Shown here: positions 44,796-53,609 of the stretch, in pieces | Layout: each line of letters opens with the position of its first letter | Position numbering within the stretch: position 1 is the stretch's first letter | DNA from: Xenorhabdus szentirmaii DSM 16338 | GTDB lineage: Bacteria > Pseudomonadota > Gammaproteobacteria > Enterobacterales > Enterobacteriaceae | Assembly: GCF_002632585.1 (NCBI RefSeq) | Contig: NZ_NIBV01000001.1 | Span: 1,182,897-1,246,896, forward strand | DNA: 64,000 bases | Direction of reading: 5' to 3' | Position numbers and translations under genes: made by a program | The notes under the pieces: model-generated | What the model was told of the DNA's origin: nothing | The model's input: the letters and a program-made list of their open reading frames with translations, nothing else | Database searches by the model: none

Positions 44796-44951
44796 CATAT
44801 TTGAGTGAATATGGTTAATGCAAAGTTTCACAGTCGATTGAGTGGTTGATTAGCGCAGCCTGAACATTGCTGAATATATCTCTTCCTGAGCGCTAAAATT
44901 GTCGAATTCTCCAATTTTAAAGTAATGATATCCAGATGAAGTCGGATAATG

Positions 44952-44979
44952 AAAAAAGCCAGCCCCAGGGCCAGCTTTT
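44952..44979 (-). terminator. terminator of the 44987-45703 gene
   Basis: Read on the minus strand, AAAAGCTGGCCC pairs with the GGGCTGGCTTTT arm (some G-U pairs) and ends in a run of Ts, 8 bases after the stop of the upstream minus-strand gene. Confidence 0.75.
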
Positions 44980-44986
44980 CAGGCAA

Positions 44987-45703
44987 TTAAGCCAGTTTTT
45001 CGTGCAGGGAAGGCATATCGCCGCTGAAGTCCACCCACGGGTTATCACCGAGCAGATGGGAATGCGCGATATTCGCTTCGTAGCGGATTTCGAAGTTATC
45101 CGGACCGTGGGCAAATGCCACAATCAGACCTTCTTTCGCACCCATATAACCAGCGTGCATACGAATCCCCGGATAGCTCAGACGCACGGCGTCATCATGT
45201 TCACCGACAAATGCCACGGTCAGGCGAGCCAGAACGCCATCAGGCAGCAGGTACATCCAGGTAAACGGACCACCGGTGATTATGGTCATCACTTCGTCGA
45301 TGCCCACTCCGGTATCGGAGGTATTCACATGCAGTCGGCCGTATTTGTTCAGAACAAATTTCTGCATTTCTTCTGACATGGCTTTCATGTCATACACTTT
45401 CGGATAATAAGACTGACCGCCTTCGGTAGTGAATTCCCCGCCGCCGTCAACAACCGGGACGCGACCCGCCAGGCGAATCTGATCCATCAACTCTGGCCGT
45501 GTCAGGTTGAAGATGGAGATCAGCTGGCGCTCTTCCCCTTCGGTAATGGCGCGATTCCGGTAAGCTTTCAGCAGCGGACGAGCTTCAGCTGGCACAGGGA
45601 TGGTGCTTGCGCGGACGCCGACAGTATTCAGGACCTTATTGACACCTTCCAGATCAGTAATATCCGGGCGGCCATCACTGAACTGAATTTTTACGATATT
45701 CAT
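44987..45703 (-). CDS. conserved-looking protein of unknown function
   Basis: A 238-residue soluble protein with no signal peptide or membrane segment. It begins NIVKIQFSDGRPDITDLEGV and carries a predicted beta-rich C-terminal half (GPFTWMYLLPDGVLARLTV; GIRMHAGYMGAKEGLIVAFA; GPDNFEIRYEANIAHSHLLG). TGAGGAA precedes the start; a clean terminator follows. It lies 75 bases after the broken DMT transporter gene and opposite a LysR gene, so these three probably formed one regulon. I do not recognise the family. The gene itself looks intact. Confidence 0.75.
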   Translation of the reverse strand: MNIVKIQFSDGRPDITDLEGVNKVLNTVGVRASTIPVPAEARPLLKAYRNRAITEGEERQLISIFNLTRPELMDQIRLAGRVPVVDGGGEFTTEGGQSYYPKVYDMKAMSEEMQKFVLNKYGRLHVNTSDTGVGIDEVMTIITGGPFTWMYLLPDGVLARLTVAFVGEHDDAVRLSYPGIRMHAGYMGAKEGLIVAFAHGPDNFEIRYEANIAHSHLLGDNPWVDFSGDMPSLHEKLA

Positions 45704-45778
45704 GCAGGTATTCCTCAGATTTTCTTTTGTTTTAAATTGCGTGCAGACAGGCTGCGCTTTCTGAATTCAGGGTCTGGC

Positions 45779-46078
45779 CTAGCCGGAAACCATCACTTTT
45801 GTTTCCCCTCCGGTACTTCCGGTGTGCTGGATTAAAACCGCCCCGATAAGAATCAGTGCCGCACCGGTGAAGTGGGCGAGCGTGCCGGTCTTTGAGAAAC
45901 CATAGAAGAGGCGGCAGAATGATCGTGCTGACCGCAAGCGAGACGATAGCTCCCCAGAACGGATGACCCAAGGCATTCCTACCGTACCGTTACTGGTTGT
46001 CTGAAATGGCAGCACGGCGCCGGCGAGAAATGCCATTACTGCCGGGATGAGCGACAAAACCATTGCCTTACTTAACAT
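45779..46078 (-). pseudogene. broken DMT/YdcZ-like (DUF606) transporter gene
   Basis: The start reads MLSKAMVLSLIPAVMAFLAGAVLPFQTTSNG, a typical first helix of a DUF606 protein. The next conserved piece, GHPFWGAIVSLAVSTIILPP, lies in another frame. A last helix (HFTGAALILIGAVLIQH) is back in the first frame, ending at 45779. At least two frame changes and loss of the middle helices leave about 100 codons of a normal 140-150. The gene cannot make a working transporter. Confidence 0.82.
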
Positions 46079-46157
46079 GTGATGCCTCTGCATACGTGGA
46101 TGATTCGATGGAGGTATTCTTCACTATCATTTATATTTATTGAAATCGTTTATACGC

Positions 46158-47084
46158 ATGCAGGATATGCACGAAATGGATGAACTGAGGAAGATTGATC
46201 TCAACCTGCTCCTGACATTACACGCGTTGCTCACGGAGAAACACGTCACCCGGGCCGCGCTCAGGCTTCACCGTAGTCAGCCGGCGGTCAGCCATGCACT
46301 GGCTCAGCTGCGGGATCATTTTGACGATCCCCTGCTGATACGTAAGAGTGGAAAAATGATGCTGTCTGCCAGAGCGCACACGCTTCTTCCCCCACTTGAA
46401 GCCTCGCTTTACGGGCTGAATAACTTGGTTGGTTCGCCGGTGTTTGACCCGTCTGACGCAAAACGGCGCTTCCGGATCGCCATGTCAGACTATGCAGCCC
46501 GGATTGTGCTGCCCTCTTTGCTTGTTTATCTGAGGGAACACGCCCCAGGGTTTGATCTGGCAATCAGTCAGGCCAGCAGGGAAATGATGCTGGAGCAGTT
46601 GGAAAATGGCGAAGTGGATCTGGCGCTGGGAATTTTCCCCGGCGCAGCGGGCAAAATTCAGAAGGAAACGCTTTTCCCGGAAGAGTTTATCTGCCTTGCT
46701 GATAGACGTTTTCTGCCTGAGAACGGAAAGTTGTCTTTTGATGAATGGCTGGCAAAACCACATGTAATGCTGGGAATGTTGCCGGATGCGGTCGATGAAA
46801 TTGAAAAAGCCCTGATTGCCAGGGGACTGAAACGACATATCTGCGTGGCACTTCCTCATTGGAGCGCAGCGGTGAGCCTGCTTCCCGGTACAGACCTAGT
46901 GCTGACCGTTGCCAGCCGTTCAGTGACGCCTGAGCGCTACCATGAAGCGCTTTGCCGGTTCGAGCCACCATTGCAGCTATCAGGTTTCAATTATGAACAG
47001 GCCTGGCATATAAGGAAAAACACTGATCCAGCACATGAGTGGTTACGGAGCGCGATTATGATGAGCTGTGAGTCTTTCAGGTAA
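46158..47084 (+). CDS. LysR-type transcriptional regulator
   Basis: A protein of about 308 residues with the LysR winged helix-turn-helix (ELRKIDLNLLLTLHALLTEK; ALRLHRSQPAVSHALAQLRDHF) and an effector-binding domain. Several ATGs are possible: 46158, 46167 and 46176. The last, starting MDELRKIDLNLL, has AGGA 10 bases upstream and may be the true start. It is divergent from the broken DMT gene and the 44987 gene, which it probably controlled. The ligand is unknown. Confidence 0.9.
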   Translation: MQDMHEMDELRKIDLNLLLTLHALLTEKHVTRAALRLHRSQPAVSHALAQLRDHFDDPLLIRKSGKMMLSARAHTLLPPLEASLYGLNNLVGSPVFDPSDAKRRFRIAMSDYAARIVLPSLLVYLREHAPGFDLAISQASREMMLEQLENGEVDLALGIFPGAAGKIQKETLFPEEFICLADRRFLPENGKLSFDEWLAKPHVMLGMLPDAVDEIEKALIARGLKRHICVALPHWSAAVSLLPGTDLVLTVASRSVTPERYHEALCRFEPPLQLSGFNYEQAWHIRKNTDPAHEWLRSAIMMSCESFR

Positions 47085-47342
47085 AATAGCATAGCATCTT
47101 AACCCCGCGATAGTGCTGAGGAATCCCCGTAAATTAGCAAAACAATACGGGGCAGCATTCTCACTTCGGGATTTGCCCGCCCTTAAGATCTCAATAACAG
47201 TGATGGGTAATGTTCTCCCGGCTGTCATTGAAGATCTTTTTCTGTGGCTCTTTTCACTGAGTCGGACGCTGTACATATCGGCGATGAAATCATCACCAGT
47301 GCCGACCCAATGGAATTGATAACTTTCTGGAAACTAAGGCCG

Positions 47343-48935
47343 TTACAGTCCCGGTGCTTTCCACAATGACGTCGTTAGCCCATCATCCACCAGATGCAAT
47401 TGATCAGCATATACCGCCTGCCAATCTTTCTTCGCTTTTTGGTAAATCTCACGGTGGCTTAAATTCGGTTGATATACCCGTTCCCAGCGAACTAATTTTT
47501 CGCCCGTCGCAGGCAGGGAGTCATATAACCCAACCCCCACACCCGCTGCGATTGCGCAACCCAGCGCGGTTGCTTCTTTCACTACGGGAACCCTGACTTC
47601 TAGCCCGGTCACGTCAGCCAATATTTGGCTCCAGAGCTTACCTTTTGAGCCGCCCCCCGCGAAAACCAAGGAGTCCAGTTTGACCCCAGAGAAGGTTGAA
47701 ACCATATCGAGGTTACAGGCCGAAACGATGGCCGCATTCTCTTCCAGCGCCCGGAATAGCGTTGTTTTGTTGCATTTTTCCGGATCAATGGAAAGATTGA
47801 GGAAGGAAGGTGCTGCGTGATACCACGATTTAAAGCGCATCACGTCGGAGAAAATCGGCATGACGCCGTGTGCTCCTGCGGGAACGCGTGCAGCCATGTC
47901 TTCCAGCAGGCTGTAGGCATCAACACCCAGACGTTCTGCCAGTAGTTTTTCTTCTGCACAGAAAGCATCGCGGAACCAACGCATGGTCAGGCCGGTAAAA
48001 AAGCTGATGGATTCAGCTTGGGCCATGCCGGGGATGACATGGGGATTAATGCGGATATTCATGTTCGGATCAGTCATCGGTTCAGGCAAATTAACGACTT
48101 GCTGCCAGAATGTTCCTCCGAGTACTGCCGTTTGGGCGGGTTTTACCACTCCGATGCCAAGGCAGCCAAGTTGGACATCCCCCCCTCCCATAATCACCGG
48201 TGTGCCGCTGCTCAGGCCACTTTCCGCTGCCGCTTTTTCCGTAATACAACCGAGCAATGTGCCCGTCTCTTTGACCGGCGAGAGGATATTGGAACGCAGC
48301 CCGGCCATTTCCAGCAGGCTTGGCCGCCAGTTGCGGCTGACTAAGTCCAGCATGCCTGTTGTGCCTGCGTTAGAGGGGTCAACCGCCAATTCACCGCTGA
48401 GCATATAGGCCAGCCAATCACTGATCATCGTCAGTGTACTGGCCTGCCGGTAGATATCAGGGCGATGATGTGCCAGCCAAAGCAGGCGGGGCATGGCCCC
48501 CAGTGCCAGTGTCTGGCCAGAGTAGCGATAGACATCATATTCAAAGGTATTGTTGTAAAGCTCTTTGAGTTCGCTCACTTCATGGCTGGAGCGGGCATCA
48601 ACGTTAGCACATGCCCAGATGGGATCACCATTGCGGTTATACAGAACGATGCCTTCCCGCATGGAACAGGCGGCAACGCCCTGAATCGCACTGGCGGGCA
48701 ATTCTGCTTTTTGCAGCGCCTGTTTGATACATTGGCACGCCAGTTGCCAGTTGTTTTTCAGATCAAACTCCATTGAACCTGCAACATTCGGCACAGCGTG
48801 ATGAAGCCATTCAGCCTGCCCGACTGCAACCTGGTTCCCTTCGAGATCAAATATAACTGCACGGATACTGCCTGTTCCTGCATCAAGCGCCATCAGATAC
48901 TGCTTTGATGGGTGAGCATGGGCCTGTTGATTCAT
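47343..48935 (-). CDS. lsrK: autoinducer-2 kinase LsrK
   Basis: A FGGY-family kinase that phosphorylates imported AI-2 (DPD); phospho-AI-2 then relieves LsrR repression. The length (530) equals that of E. coli LsrK. Motifs: the N-terminal phosphate-binding [60 protein letters not shown] and the C-terminal [20 protein letters not shown] with [14 protein letters not shown]. It is transcribed with lsrR, which lies 70 bases upstream on the same strand. The reading frame is intact. Confidence 0.96.
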   Translation of the reverse strand: MNQQAHAHPSKQYLMALDAGTGSIRAVIFDLEGNQVAVGQAEWLHHAVPNVAGSMEFDLKNNWQLACQCIKQALQKAELPASAIQGVAACSMREGIVLYNRNGDPIWACANVDARSSHEVSELKELYNNTFEYDVYRYSGQTLALGAMPRLLWLAHHRPDIYRQASTLTMISDWLAYMLSGELAVDPSNAGTTGMLDLVSRNWRPSLLEMAGLRSNILSPVKETGTLLGCITEKAAAESGLSSGTPVIMGGGDVQLGCLGIGVVKPAQTAVLGGTFWQQVVNLPEPMTDPNMNIRINPHVIPGMAQAESISFFTGLTMRWFRDAFCAEEKLLAERLGVDAYSLLEDMAARVPAGAHGVMPIFSDVMRFKSWYHAAPSFLNLSIDPEKCNKTTLFRALEENAAIVSACNLDMVSTFSGVKLDSLVFAGGGSKGKLWSQILADVTGLEVRVPVVKEATALGCAIAAGVGVGLYDSLPATGEKLVRWERVYQPNLSHREIYQKAKKDWQAVYADQLHLVDDGLTTSLWKAPGL

Positions 48936-49005
48936 GATGCTATCCTTATCTGTCGTTATTTTTTCTTTGATATGGCACAGGGGATGGAGAAAAATTGTGA
49001 GCCGA

Positions 49006-49920
49006 TTAAACCAGCATGGCTCTGGCCGTCTGCTCTTCTGTCACCAGTGAATTGATATAACCTCCTTTTAGTGCAGCAACGATGGCATCGGCTTTTTCGA
49101 TGCCTCCTGCTACGCCAATGACATTCGGAATGGTTTTTATCTCAGGCAGAGAAATGCCGATCAGTTCATGGTGGATATCAATACCGCTGATAAGCTCGCC
49201 TTCTGGATTGAAGAAATAACCCAGAATATCGCCGACCGCCCCTTGGCGACCAAACATCAATTGCTCTCCATTGCTGATATAACCGGAGCGCATGATGGTA
49301 GCCTGTTGTTTCTGATTGATGGCGCCAATGCCGACAATTGCGATATCCGCAGCACGGGCCGCCAGAATCACGTCTTGGACGCTGCGCTCTTCCCGGAAGA
49401 TTGCTGCGACTTGGTGGCTGGAGGCGCGCAGGGGGGCGGGGATGATATTAATGGGGCATCCGGCATCAAGCTGGCAGATGCCTGTCATATAAGGCCCGAC
49501 TCCGCCAGAGAGCGTCACCAGACGAATTTTTTGGGATGAAATAAAACCGCTCAGGTATTGCAAAGTGCACATGGGGGTTTCACCAAATCCAATCGCCAGA
49601 AGTTGATCAAATTTAATCAGCGTCATTAATAGATGGGCTGCGCCGATACCGAGGCGAACATTCTGGTTTATGCTATCAAGGGCGGGCAAGACGCGAACCT
49701 GTTTGAGGTGAAAACGTTCTCGTAAGGTGTCTTCCAGTTCAAGGCATCCTTTATAGCGTGAATTGATTTGAACGCGGATGACACCGGACTGCCGGCCTTT
49801 CTCCAATAGTCGGGAGACTTTGAGCCGGCTTAAGCCGAGCAATTCACCGATGTCGCCCTGAGTCAGACCATCGTGATAGTAAAACCAGGCAATGCGGGCC
49901 ATTAGTTCTTCTTCACTCAT
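49006..49920 (-). CDS. lsrR: LsrR, repressor of the lsr genes
   Basis: A SorC/DeoR-type repressor released by phospho-AI-2. It is clearly collinear with E. coli Lsr[70 protein letters not shown]-like, [11 protein letters not shown] and [18 protein letters not shown] prefer ATG 49920 (304 residues). The frame is open to a TTG at 49995, which would add 25 residues without E. coli-like sequence. It is divergent from the residual lsrFG operon, with about 360 bases of regulatory DNA between. Confidence 0.95.
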   Translation of the reverse strand: MSEEELMARIAWFYYHDGLTQGDIGELLGLSRLKVSRLLEKGRQSGVIRVQINSRYKGCLELEDTLRERFHLKQVRVLPALDSINQNVRLGIGAAHLLMTLIKFDQLLAIGFGETPMCTLQYLSGFISSQKIRLVTLSGGVGPYMTGICQLDAGCPINIIPAPLRASSHQVAAIFREERSVQDVILAARAADIAIVGIGAINQKQQATIMRSGYISNGEQLMFGRQGAVGDILGYFFNPEGELISGIDIHHELIGISLPEIKTIPNVIGVAGGIEKADAIVAALKGGYINSLVTEEQTARAMLV

Positions 49921-50114
49921 GCTATTTCCCGGATAGTTGTGAGCGGAACAGTCAATTTTTCGGGCAAATGTTCTCAGACAAAAGTTCTCGGACAAATGCG
50001 CCTATCTCTGGTGTTGATCGTTCATGGCTGATCTGATCGACATAACAATTTTTATCCACTGTCAGAGGATAAGCATCAAAACGGCAGATGTGCTAGAGAA
50101 AGCTCACAAAAATT

Positions 50115-50231
50115 TGAACATGTTTTTACATGGTTGCTTATATTTTCACAAATTGTGATCAAAACATTAAAAAACACTGATGTTTTGAATTAGAGTTTTG
50201 AGCAAATGTTTTTTGTATAAATAAATGTTCA
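50115..50231 (+). promoter_or_regulatory. lsrR / lsr operon control region
   Basis: AAATTGTGATC at 50150-50160 is a perfect left half of a CRP site, with a weak right half, in line with the known CRP activation of lsr operons. TGAACAT (50115-50121) and ATGTTCA (50225-50231) are inverted copies around it and could be LsrR operators (inference). The original operon start should lie here, although the first four genes are missing. Confidence 0.5.
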
Positions 50232-50283
50232 CGTTTGGCATCGGTATCAGAAACACAAGCTTCTGGGTTGGTGTTGGAACAGG

Positions 50284-50352
50284 CATGGCATGATTGTCAT
50301 GCAGGGGCGGGTGGCGTTCACCAAAGACAATATTCACCAATATGATTTTTGA
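50284..50352 (+). pseudogene. lsrB: lsrB 3' end, remnant of the deleted lsrACDB genes
   Basis: The frame HGMIVMQGRVAFTKDN then IHQYDF and stop TGA (50350-50352) is the C-terminal end of the AI-2 binding protein LsrB. It sits, as in intact operons, just before lsrF (67 bases). The upstream sequence is not lsrB-like, so the deletion end point lies close to 50284. No start codon or signal peptide exists. Confidence 0.82.
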
Positions 50353-50418
50353 CCAAGGTAATTTCTGATTCGTAGGGCTGATGTGTGGCCTGATTCTGAC
50401 ACCTTTCTGGAGGGAGAA

Positions 50419-51306
50419 ATGGCAGATTTAGATGATATCAAAGATGGTAAAGATTTTGGCATTGATACACCGCAAAAGAATACGTTATTTTCTCTGAAAG
50501 GCTGTGGTGCACTGGATTGGGGAATGCAATCCCGCTTGTCCCGGATTTTTAATCCCGCCACCAATAAAACGGTCATGCTGGCGTTTGACCACGGTTATTT
50601 TCAGGGGCCAACAACGGGATTAGAGCGTATTGATATTAATATTGCCCCGCTGTTTGAACATACTGATGTGCTGATGTGTACCCGCGGTATTTTGCGCAGT
50701 CAGGTTCCCCCTGCAACCAATAAGCCTGTCGTCCTGCGTGCCTCCGGTGCCAACTCAATTCTGACTGAACTTTCTAATGAAGCTGTCGCGGTAGCGATGG
50801 AAGATGCCCTCCGGCTCAATGTTTGTGCGGTTGCGGCGCAGGTTTACATTGGTTCAGAGCATGAGCATCAATCCATCAAGAACATTATTAAGCTGGTGGA
50901 TCAGGGGATGCGTTATGGCATGCCGACAATGGCAGTGACAGGTGTTGGTAAAGATATGGCCCGTGATCAACGTTATTTCTCGCTGGCAACGCGCATTGCA
51001 GCGGAAATGGGGGCAAACATTATCAAAACTTACTATGTCGATTCGGGTTTTGAGCGGATTGCGGCGGGTTGCCCTGTACCGATTGTGATCGCGGGCGGCA
51101 AAAAGCTGCCGGAGCTGGAAGCGCTTGAAATGTGCTATCAGGCGATTGATCAGGGGGCATCAGGGGTCGATATGGGGCGCAATATCTTCCAGTCCGAATC
51201 TCCGGTTGCGATGCTAAAAGCAGTACAGGCTGTGGTACATCAAAATGAGAAGCCTTCTCAGGCCTATGAATTGTTCCGGACGGAAAAGGCTCTAAGAGGA
51301 GAATAA
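50419..51306 (+). CDS. lsrF: LsrF, phospho-AI-2 thiolase
   Basis: A class I aldolase-like enzyme that transfers an acetyl group from 3-hydroxy-2,4-pentanedione-5-phosphate to CoA, the last step of AI-2 breakdown. The 295 residues are collinear with E. coli Lsr[14 protein letters not shown] at the start, [56 protein letters not shown] and [23 protein letters not shown] 50419 follows GGAGGGAGAA and equals the E. coli start. A reading from 50383 is rejected. Confidence 0.96.
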   Translation: MADLDDIKDGKDFGIDTPQKNTLFSLKGCGALDWGMQSRLSRIFNPATNKTVMLAFDHGYFQGPTTGLERIDINIAPLFEHTDVLMCTRGILRSQVPPATNKPVVLRASGANSILTELSNEAVAVAMEDALRLNVCAVAAQVYIGSEHEHQSIKNIIKLVDQGMRYGMPTMAVTGVGKDMARDQRYFSLATRIAAEMGANIIKTYYVDSGFERIAAGCPVPIVIAGGKKLPELEALEMCYQAIDQGASGVDMGRNIFQSESPVAMLKAVQAVVHQNEKPSQAYELFRTEKALRGE

Positions 51307-51307
51307 C

Positions 51308-51607
51308 ATGCATGTTACGCTAGTTGAAATTAATGTCATGGCTGACAAGATTGACGAATTTATTGAAGTATTCAGGGATAATCACCTCGGTTCGGTTCAG
51401 GAACCGGGAAATTTGAGATTCGATGTGTTGCGTGATGACATTATTCCGACCCGTTTCTATATCTATGAAGCATATATTGATGAAGCCGCCGTTGCGGCAC
51501 ATAAGAAAACACCGCACTACCTGCGTTGTGTCGAAAAATTAGAAATGCTGATGACAGGCCCACGGAAAAAAACGACTTTTATTGGTTTAATGCCGGAAGG
51601 GAAATAG
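51308..51607 (+). CDS. lsrG: LsrG, phospho-AI-2 isomerase
   Basis: A 99-residue ABM-fold enzyme that isomerises phospho-AI-2 before LsrF acts. [60 protein letters not shown] and [16 protein letters not shown] match the E. coli protein along its length. It starts one base after the lsrF stop and ends the operon; a hairpin follows. Confidence 0.96.
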   Translation: MHVTLVEINVMADKIDEFIEVFRDNHLGSVQEPGNLRFDVLRDDIIPTRFYIYEAYIDEAAVAAHKKTPHYLRCVEKLEMLMTGPRKKTTFIGLMPEGK

Positions 51608-51630
51608 TCGCCGTTGTTTGAAATGCGAAT

Positions 51631-51661
51631 AAACGCCCTTGATATTGCTGTCAGGGCGTTT
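51631..51661. terminator. hairpin between lsrG and the first decarboxylase gene
   Basis: AAACGCCCT (51631-51639) pairs perfectly with AGGGCGTTT (51653-51661) around a 13-base loop. It lies between two convergent genes and can serve both. The loop sequence TTGATAT...TGTC recurs in the hairpin at 53517. Confidence 0.75.
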
Positions 51662-51675
51662 GTGTTCTGGCAACG

Positions 51676-53103
51676 TCATTTTAAAGAATGGTGATTGTGT
51701 CGGTGGAGGGGTTGCGTTAAAACCGCGTGTTGTTTTAAATCTTCAATCGCCGTGGCGATTGCCTGCAAGCAGCGCTGGATATCCTCTTCTGTTGTTGCCC
51801 AAGAGTTGACACTGAACCTGATGGCCTCTTTCCCTTGCCAGATTGTTTGACCAAACCAGCATTCCCCTGATTGCTGAACGGCTTTCAGCATAGCGCGCTG
51901 CAAGTCGGTATCCGGCAAACAAGCAACAACCTGATTGATGACAACCTCATTCAGGATGTCAAAGCCGAGTGATTTTAACCCATCTGCCAGCATTTCTGCG
52001 TATAAACAGCAACGCTCAATCAATGCCTCGATGCCCTGCGAACCCAGTTCTGAAATGGCCGCCCATACCGGAATGGATCTGGCTCTGCGGGAAAGCTCGG
52101 GTAGCATGTCTTTTGTTTGCCATTCATCTTGGGTTTCAAGATAAGACGATGACGATCGCATGACTTCTTTCAGGGATTGTTTATGGCGGACGATGCACAT
52201 ACCGCAGTCGTATGGCGTATTCAGCCACTTATGGGCATCTACAGACCAGGAATCAGCGCCTTCAACACCTTTGACTAAATGGGCTTTTTCTGTGGATGCC
52301 CTGGCCCAAAGCCCAAAAGCGCCATCCACATGAACCCAACTGCCTGCTTTTTTGGCTTGCGGAATGAGTGTACTGAAATTATCTGAATGACCAGAGTTAA
52401 TATTTCCCGCTTGTAAAATCAGGATCATATTGTCTGACAATTCAGGAATGGCACTTTCAATAATCCGCCCTTGATGATCGCATGGCACAGATATGAATTG
52501 TGAGCGGCCAAATCCAAGTAATTTCAAAGCCTTAAAAACAGAAATGTGAATCTCGCTGGATAAGACAACTTTTAATTCCGGGGCATTTTGTAAACCGTAC
52601 TCTGTGACATCATAACCTTGTTTTTTATATAGGTATTGCCGTGCAGCAGCCAGAGCGCTGACATGGGCCATTGTTGTCCCTGTCACAAAGCCAATGAAGG
52701 CTTCCGGTGGTAACTTTAAAAGTTCCAAAATCCAACGTCCTGCCGTTTTTTCCAGTTGATCGGAGATGGGGGAAGATAATTCTGTCACAGCAACTTGATC
52801 CCAAGCACTGCTCACGATATTTGCCCCCAAAGAGGCCGGCGTTGATCCTCCTATCACTAAACCAAAATAGCGCCCTCCGGTAGTGGCGACAGTTGCAGGT
52901 GAACCGTATGTATGGAGCCGTTCAAGTACTTGCTGGCAATCGGTTCCGTGTCTGGGTAACGGCCCGTCAAGATTTTTCATTGCTGATAAGGCTTCACTAT
53001 CGGGAAATACCCGTTGGTTTCTTACTTCACTGACATAGCTGTATGCAATCTCAGCGGCAGTTTTAACGGCGGATAGAGAAGCTTCACGAATAGAATTTTT
53101 CAT
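51676..53103 (-). CDS. PLP-dependent decarboxylase-like enzyme, copy 1
   Basis: A 475-residue group II (aromatic amino acid/glutamate decarboxylase-like) fold type I PLP enzyme. The PLP lysine is K292 in SVDAHKWLNTPYDCG. The cofactor-nitrogen Asp is in WVHVDGAFGLWA, and a glycine-rich TGTTMAHVSALAAAR phosphate site lies before it. The family also holds aspartate aminotransferase-like enzymes, so the substrate is not known; an aromatic or branched amino acid is a guess. It is almost a twin of the next gene upstream on the same strand. The C-terminus has an extra His-rich tail (LTQPLHRHNHHSLK). In related insect-associated bacteria such enzymes feed amine-based secondary metabolites (inference). 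Confidence 0.88.
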   Translation of the reverse strand: MKNSIREASLSAVKTAAEIAYSYVSEVRNQRVFPDSEALSAMKNLDGPLPRHGTDCQQVLERLHTYGSPATVATTGGRYFGLVIGGSTPASLGANIVSSAWDQVAVTELSSPISDQLEKTAGRWILELLKLPPEAFIGFVTGTTMAHVSALAAARQYLYKKQGYDVTEYGLQNAPELKVVLSSEIHISVFKALKLLGFGRSQFISVPCDHQGRIIESAIPELSDNMILILQAGNINSGHSDNFSTLIPQAKKAGSWVHVDGAFGLWARASTEKAHLVKGVEGADSWSVDAHKWLNTPYDCGMCIVRHKQSLKEVMRSSSSYLETQDEWQTKDMLPELSRRARSIPVWAAISELGSQGIEALIERCCLYAEMLADGLKSLGFDILNEVVINQVVACLPDTDLQRAMLKAVQQSGECWFGQTIWQGKEAIRFSVNSWATTEEDIQRCLQAIATAIEDLKQHAVLTQPLHRHNHHSLK

Positions 53104-53516
53104 GCTGTTTATTCCAATGATATTTTTTTAATTTTTAAAGTTGTTATTTTTCATATTTCCTGCCTGTTCAGGCAACAGAAATTGAGTGTTACTTTTGTCC
53201 TTAAATAAGAGAATGTGATTTTTATTGTCTGAGTTATTAAAAACATAACCTTAATTTACTATGTAATTTAACGTTACATTCGTTTTGTATTTTTTGCATT
53301 GTAATCTAAATTATCGTTAGATTAATTGTTGGTAGTATTGTAATGGGTGTGATTTTTTTGGATGCTTTCATTAAGCATGAGGTTTTCAGTGGCGCTGTAT
53401 AAGGTTTTATTTCAGTGTTCTCTAACGCGGTGACTTTAGCGCTTTTGAAATAATATTGGGTAATATAAATTTAATTATATGTGTAATTTTTTCATTATAT
53501 GCTTCAGGTGTTAAAT
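53104..53516. promoter_or_regulatory. AT-rich gap upstream of decarboxylase copy 1
   Basis: About 410 bases with very low GC. No coding frame. The promoter of copy 1 must lie here if it is not co-transcribed with copy 2; I see no single clear -35/-10 pair. Confidence 0.5.
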
Positions 53517-53556
53517 AATGCCCTTGATATGATTGTCAGGGCATTTTATTTTTTTT
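53517..53556. terminator. hairpin after decarboxylase copy 2
   Basis: AATGCCCT (53517-53524) pairs with AGGGCATT (53538-53545) around TGATATGATTGTC, with a T-rich tail on the plus side. The stem and loop are clearly related to the hairpin at 51631-51661, which lies at the same place relative to copy 1. Confidence 0.75.
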
Positions 53557-53609
53557 GGATAAATGCCGTTAATTAATTAACGCCTATCCTTAATAAAAGA
53601 GATAACTTT

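Noticed and set aside
47236-47382. A GTG-started frame (VALFTESDAVHIGDEIITSA...) between the LysR gene and lsrK
   Set aside because: It overlaps the end of lsrK and has no ribosome site; it may be a fragment of an older gene but cannot be assigned.
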